From Pseudomonadota bacterium (GTDB taxonomy: Bacteria; Myxococcota; UBA9042; PHBI01): 34,871 nucleotides of DNA. The position numbers and the translations under genes were made by a program. The DNA lies in contig SXIE01000356.1 of assembly GCA_005772945.1 (NCBI GenBank), positions 1 to 34,871 of the forward strand, written 5' to 3'. The notes beneath the pieces were generated by a model, which had not been told where the DNA came from, made no database searches, and saw only the letters and a program-made list of their open reading frames with translations. Shown here in pieces: positions 31,978-34,871 of the stretch (its first letter is position 1; each line of letters begins with the position of its first letter).

Positions 31978-33102
31978 CTAGTTCCGGAGCGCGCCTTTGG
32001 TGACGCCGGCCTGCAGCACGTTGCCGGCCGCTCCGAGGAGAAGTCCGGCCGGTACGCTTTGCCCCTGGCTCGCCGCCTGGGAGGCGCTCCCGAGGGCACC
32101 CATGGCCGCGCCGCCGATGATCTCGCCGGCGCTCGAGACGGTTCCGGGCACCGGCCCCACCGCCGCGATCGCGTCGACTGCGCCGGCCTTGGCGCCGTCG
32201 ATGCCGGCCTGTCCGACCTGGTCGACGGTGCCGCCACCCAGCGCCGTCCCGACCATTCGGGTGCCGCCCACCATCGTACCGCCCATGACGGCGGCCTTGC
32301 CGGCGGCCGTCACCGTGCCCCCGACGGCGCTCGCGTTGGCGGCTCCGGCGAGGATCGCCGGAGCGAAGTACACAACGCCCGCCGCGATCATGATGAACGT
32401 CGCCCCAGCCGCGACTGCGGTAGCGACGTCCTTGACCGTCGAGAGCAGGGACATGTTGGCGGCGATCTCGTCCCTGGTCTCGGCCGCAGCCGCGTCGAAG
32501 GCGGTGCTGAAGCGCTGAAACGCGGCCATCGCGTCGGCGCCCACGCGCGAAGCCTCGCACACCTTGCCAGGATGCTCGGCGATCTGGCACGCGTTGAAGA
32601 CCAGCGCGTTCATCCGGGTCGCGAGGTCGATGACCGGCTGCCAGCGACCACTGTCGAGATCCGAGTCCTCGGCGAGGCCGCCAAGCGGGCTCAGATCGAC
32701 CATGCGGCGCCTGTGCGCGATCTCGGTTGCGCGCATGTTGACAGCGTAGCGGACGAAGTTTGGACCTACCTCCAGGTACGGGGTGAGCATCGACACGACG
32801 GCATCCCGGGCTTCGGTGGCCGGGCGGCCGTCGAAGCGCGGGTCGCCGCAGCGCAGGAGCGGCTGGCGGGCCTCCGGGGCGCCTGGGGCGCGGTTGTTGC
32901 GGGCGAGGTCGGGGCTGCGTGCGGGCTCGCTGCTGGCCTTGTCGGCGGCGGTGGGCGCGGGCGCGAGCGCCGCTTCTTGCTCGGCGAAGGTGCCCTCGAC
33001 GGGGCGATGGCGAGTTCGGGCGGCGCTCGGAAGGGCGGCGGCGGTGGTGGCGACGGGTGAACGGACGAGGGCGGGCGAACGCTGCAGGCGACTGGCGACC
33101 AT
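31978..33102 (-). CDS. Glycine/alanine-rich hydrophobic protein, possible membrane-inserting effector
   Basis: 374 residues from ATG 33102, with GGAG about 5 bases upstream. The first ~85 residues are basic and disordered (Arg, Pro, Ala; begins MVASRLQRSPALVRSP) with no signal peptide. Residues about 90-225 form a helical domain (FVRYAVNMRATEIAHRRRM, then LATRMNALVFNACQ). A hydrophobic helix (about 228-258, VATAVAAGATFIMIAAGVVY) leads to a long Gly-zipper-like tail (VGGTVTAAGKAAVMGGTMVG ... GEIIGGAAMGALG ... GLLLGAAGNVLQAG). Tails of this kind occur in pore-forming and pre-toxin regions of contact-delivered toxins and in some phage or eCIS cargo. I do not recognise the family, so the effector idea is inference. 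First gene of a probable two-gene unit with 31363-31914. Confidence 0.8.
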   Translation of the reverse strand: MVASRLQRSPALVRSPVATTAAALPSAARTRHRPVEGTFAEQEAALAPAPTAADKASSEPARSPDLARNNRAPGAPEARQPLLRCGDPRFDGRPATEARDAVVSMLTPYLEVGPNFVRYAVNMRATEIAHRRRMVDLSPLGGLAEDSDLDSGRWQPVIDLATRMNALVFNACQIAEHPGKVCEASRVGADAMAAFQRFSTAFDAAAAETRDEIAANMSLLSTVKDVATAVAAGATFIMIAAGVVYFAPAILAGAANASAVGGTVTAAGKAAVMGGTMVGGTRMVGTALGGGTVDQVGQAGIDGAKAGAVDAIAAVGPVPGTVSSAGEIIGGAAMGALGSASQAASQGQSVPAGLLLGAAGNVLQAGVTKGALRN

Positions 33103-33309
33103 GGGTGCTCCGAATCGAGGGGGCGTGGCGCGAAAGGCGTCTGGGCGGCCCAGGATGCGGCGCTGCTAAGTCAAGTCGCGTGCCGCACTCGGGCACGGGG
33201 AAGCGGACCCCGAATGCGCGGGGTCGGGATGGCGAGACCCCAGGCGGGGGCCGGTGGTGGGGTCTCGAGCGATCTTGCTTTCCGCCGGTGGACGGGCGAC
33301 GAGGGGCGC

Positions 33310-34692
33310 GTGAGCGCAGCCATCGGTATCGACTTCGGCACGACCAACAGTGCGCTCGCCTGGGCCGAGCGCGCGGATGCCGTGGCGCACGTCGCGACGT
33401 TCGACGTCGCGGGCAGCCCGGCAGCAGGGGCCCTGACGGGCCCGGCGGCGCGGGCGGGGACGACGTTCCGATCGATTCTGTTTTTCGCGGCCGAGCGCGA
33501 GCGCGTGCGCGGGAAACCCGAGGCCTGGGCGGGTCCAGCGGCGATCGAGGCGTACCTCGCGAACGACGGCGACGGGCGCCTCATGCAATCGATGAAGACG
33601 TTCCTGGCGAGCCAGCACGTTCGGGGGACCAACGTCTTCGGGTACGACTTCGCGCTCGAGGCCCTGATTGCGCTCATCATTCGCGCGCTCTGGCTGGCGT
33701 CGGTGGGGCAAGTGCCGGGCCTTTCGGCCACCACGGCGGGCGCGGCGGGACTGCCGGCGATCGTGGCGGGGCGGCCGGTGCGCTTCGCGAACTCGGACGG
33801 GCCCGAGGACGACGCGTACGCCGAGGGTCGCTTGCGTGCCGCGTATGCGGCCGCCGGATTCCGCGAGGTCGAGTTCGTGCTCGAGCCGGTGGCGGCGGCG
33901 CTGCACTACGAAGCGGGCCTCGAGCGCGACGAGACCGTGCTGGTCGGCGATTTTGGGGGCGGCACGAGCGACTTCTGCCTCCTGCGCGTCGGACCGAGCT
34001 ACCGTGCGGGCGGCGGCGCCGAAGTGGGCGACCGCGGGCGGATCCTCGGCACGCGCGGGGTCGGCGTCGCGGGCGACAACCTCGACGCGCGCATCGTGCA
34101 GCACCTGGTCGCGCCGGCGCTCGGGGCCGGGAGCATGTACCGATCGGACATGGGCAACGTGCTCGAGATCCCGCGCGGGATCTTCGACAAGCTGCGGCGC
34201 TGGAACGAGCTGTCGTTTCTGAAGACGCGACAGAACATGGAGATGCTGCTCGGGTACCTGCGGGCGGCGCGCGAGCCGAAGAAGATCGGGGCGCTCGTTC
34301 ATCTGGTCGAGCACAACCTCGGGTACCGCCTGTTTCGGGCGGTCGAGGCCGCCAAAGTGTCCCTGTCGCAGGCGCCGGAGGCCGAGCTGGCGTTCGACGA
34401 CGAGGGCTTTGCGGTGCAGCAGCGCTTCACGCGCGCGGATTTCGAGGGGTGGATTGCGCCGGAGCTGGGGGCGCTCGGCGGGACGGTGGACGCGTTGCTC
34501 GCGGACGCGGGGATGGGACCGGAGGCGGTCGACACGGTGTTTCTGACGGGCGGCACGGGGCAGGTGCCCGCGGTGCGCCGGCTGTTCGCCGAGCGCTTTG
34601 GCGAGCACAAGCTGCGGACCGGGCAGTTCCTGACGTCGATTGCGAGCGGGCTGGCGTTGCACGCGCGGCGGCGTGACGCGGGGCGTGCGTGA
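33310..34692 (+). CDS. yegD: YegD-like Hsp70-family protein
   Basis: 460 residues from GTG 33310 behind GAGG; the frame to 33214 has no RBS. The actin/Hsp70 ATPase motifs are in order: phosphate-1 IGIDFGTTNS (5-14), connect-1-like FREVEFVLEPVAAALHYEAG, phosphate-2 VGDFGGGTSD (212-221) and adenosine motif VFLTGGTGQVP (near 409). MKTFLAS near residue 98 parallels the SxKSFLG of E. coli YegD, and the overall length (~450) and lack of a peptide-binding C-terminal domain match YegD rather than DnaK (~640). It is a cytoplasmic ATPase of unclear chaperone function. It is divergent from the 33102 gene (207 bases) and convergent with apaH (18 bases between stops). Confidence 0.88.
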   Translation: MSAAIGIDFGTTNSALAWAERADAVAHVATFDVAGSPAAGALTGPAARAGTTFRSILFFAAERERVRGKPEAWAGPAAIEAYLANDGDGRLMQSMKTFLASQHVRGTNVFGYDFALEALIALIIRALWLASVGQVPGLSATTAGAAGLPAIVAGRPVRFANSDGPEDDAYAEGRLRAAYAAAGFREVEFVLEPVAAALHYEAGLERDETVLVGDFGGGTSDFCLLRVGPSYRAGGGAEVGDRGRILGTRGVGVAGDNLDARIVQHLVAPALGAGSMYRSDMGNVLEIPRGIFDKLRRWNELSFLKTRQNMEMLLGYLRAAREPKKIGALVHLVEHNLGYRLFRAVEAAKVSLSQAPEAELAFDDEGFAVQQRFTRADFEGWIAPELGALGGTVDALLADAGMGPEAVDTVFLTGGTGQVPAVRRLFAERFGEHKLRTGQFLTSIASGLALHARRRDAGRA

Positions 34693-34710
34693 GGTGACGC
34701 TCGACGCGCC

Positions 34711-34871
34711 TCAGTCGCTCGGGCCTGCTGGGACTGAGAAGACGGCGCGATCGTCGAGGCGATAGGCGGTCAGCGCCCCGCCCCAGACGCAGCCCGAATC
34801 GAGGCCGACGACGTCACCGGCGACCCAGAGGCCGAGCGCGGCCCAGTGGCCGAAGACGATCGGCGTGCCGG
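34711..34871 (-). CDS. apaH: Symmetrical bis(5'-nucleosyl)-tetraphosphatase, C-terminal fragment
   Basis: The last 53 codons of a minus-strand gene entering from the right edge and ending at TGA 34713-34711. The translation reads [14 protein letters not shown], then [20 protein letters not shown] and VFSVPA, which is the C-terminal signature of ApaH (GHWA...LDTGCVWGG.L.A.RLED...V). ApaH hydrolyses Ap4A to two ADP and controls alarmone levels and RNA capping by Np4N. The His of GHW is one of the conserved metallophosphatase residues. It is truncated only by the window edge; the rest should lie beyond 34871. Confidence 0.88.
   Translation of the reverse strand, partial: GTPIVFGHWAALGLWVAGDVVGLDSGCVWGGALTAYRLDDRAVFSVPAGPSD

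Overview
The window is about 70% GC with strong third-position GC bias. Its gene content points to Myxococcota (a Polyangia- or Nannocystis-like bacterium). The signs are large Cys-rich/FG-GAP surface proteins, a serine protease with a MYXO-CTERM tail and MopE-type metal-binding repeats, three Hanks-type Ser/Thr kinases with different fusions, and abundant GTG starts. No rRNA, tRNA, CRISPR array, integrase or transposase was seen. The assignment rests on gene content only.

Layout. (1) 1-6137: the 3' part of a giant secreted repeat protein carrying 28 FG-GAP-type calcium loops in groups of 7, 7 and 14. (2) 6187-8053: a small accessory patch. It holds a minus-strand HEPN/MNT (HepT-MntA-like) toxin-antitoxin pair with complete motifs, a plus-strand orphan antitoxin-like protein, and a helical hypothetical gene that appears frameshifted. 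(3) 8250-12170: a large SNF2-family helicase-like ATPase, closed by a hairpin shared with the convergent secreted Cys-rich protein at 12243-13463. (4) 13679-18450, all minus: a small outer-membrane protein, a kinase fused to a cyclic-nucleotide-binding domain, and a membrane-anchored kinase ending at a good intrinsic terminator. (5) 18737-20528, plus: a predicted outer-membrane protein and a four-helix membrane protein. (6) 20556-22951, minus: a TPR protein translationally coupled to a MATE transporter. (7) 23063-27811: an STAS/SpoIIAA-like protein divergent from a kinase-pseudoATPase-TPR protein, followed by an Imm5-like putative immunity protein. (8) 27724-31130, minus: a TSUP (TauE/SafE) permease with an AT-rich upstream region, and a lipoprotein serine protease with a MYXO-CTERM tail. 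(9) 31363-33102, minus: an unknown two-gene unit made of a glycine-rich hydrophobic protein and a single-pass membrane protein. (10) 33310 to the end: a YegD-like Hsp70 convergent with the 3' end of apaH.

The common theme is signalling and envelope biology. The most unusual items are the 7/7/14 blade arithmetic of the giant protein, the kinase with a degenerate ATPase domain linked to an orphan immunity-like gene, the kinase-cNMP-binding fusion with a Cys in place of the HRD arginine, and the 31.4-33.1 kb pair, which could be an effector with a membrane partner (inference only). All family assignments come from reading motifs; no database search was possible.
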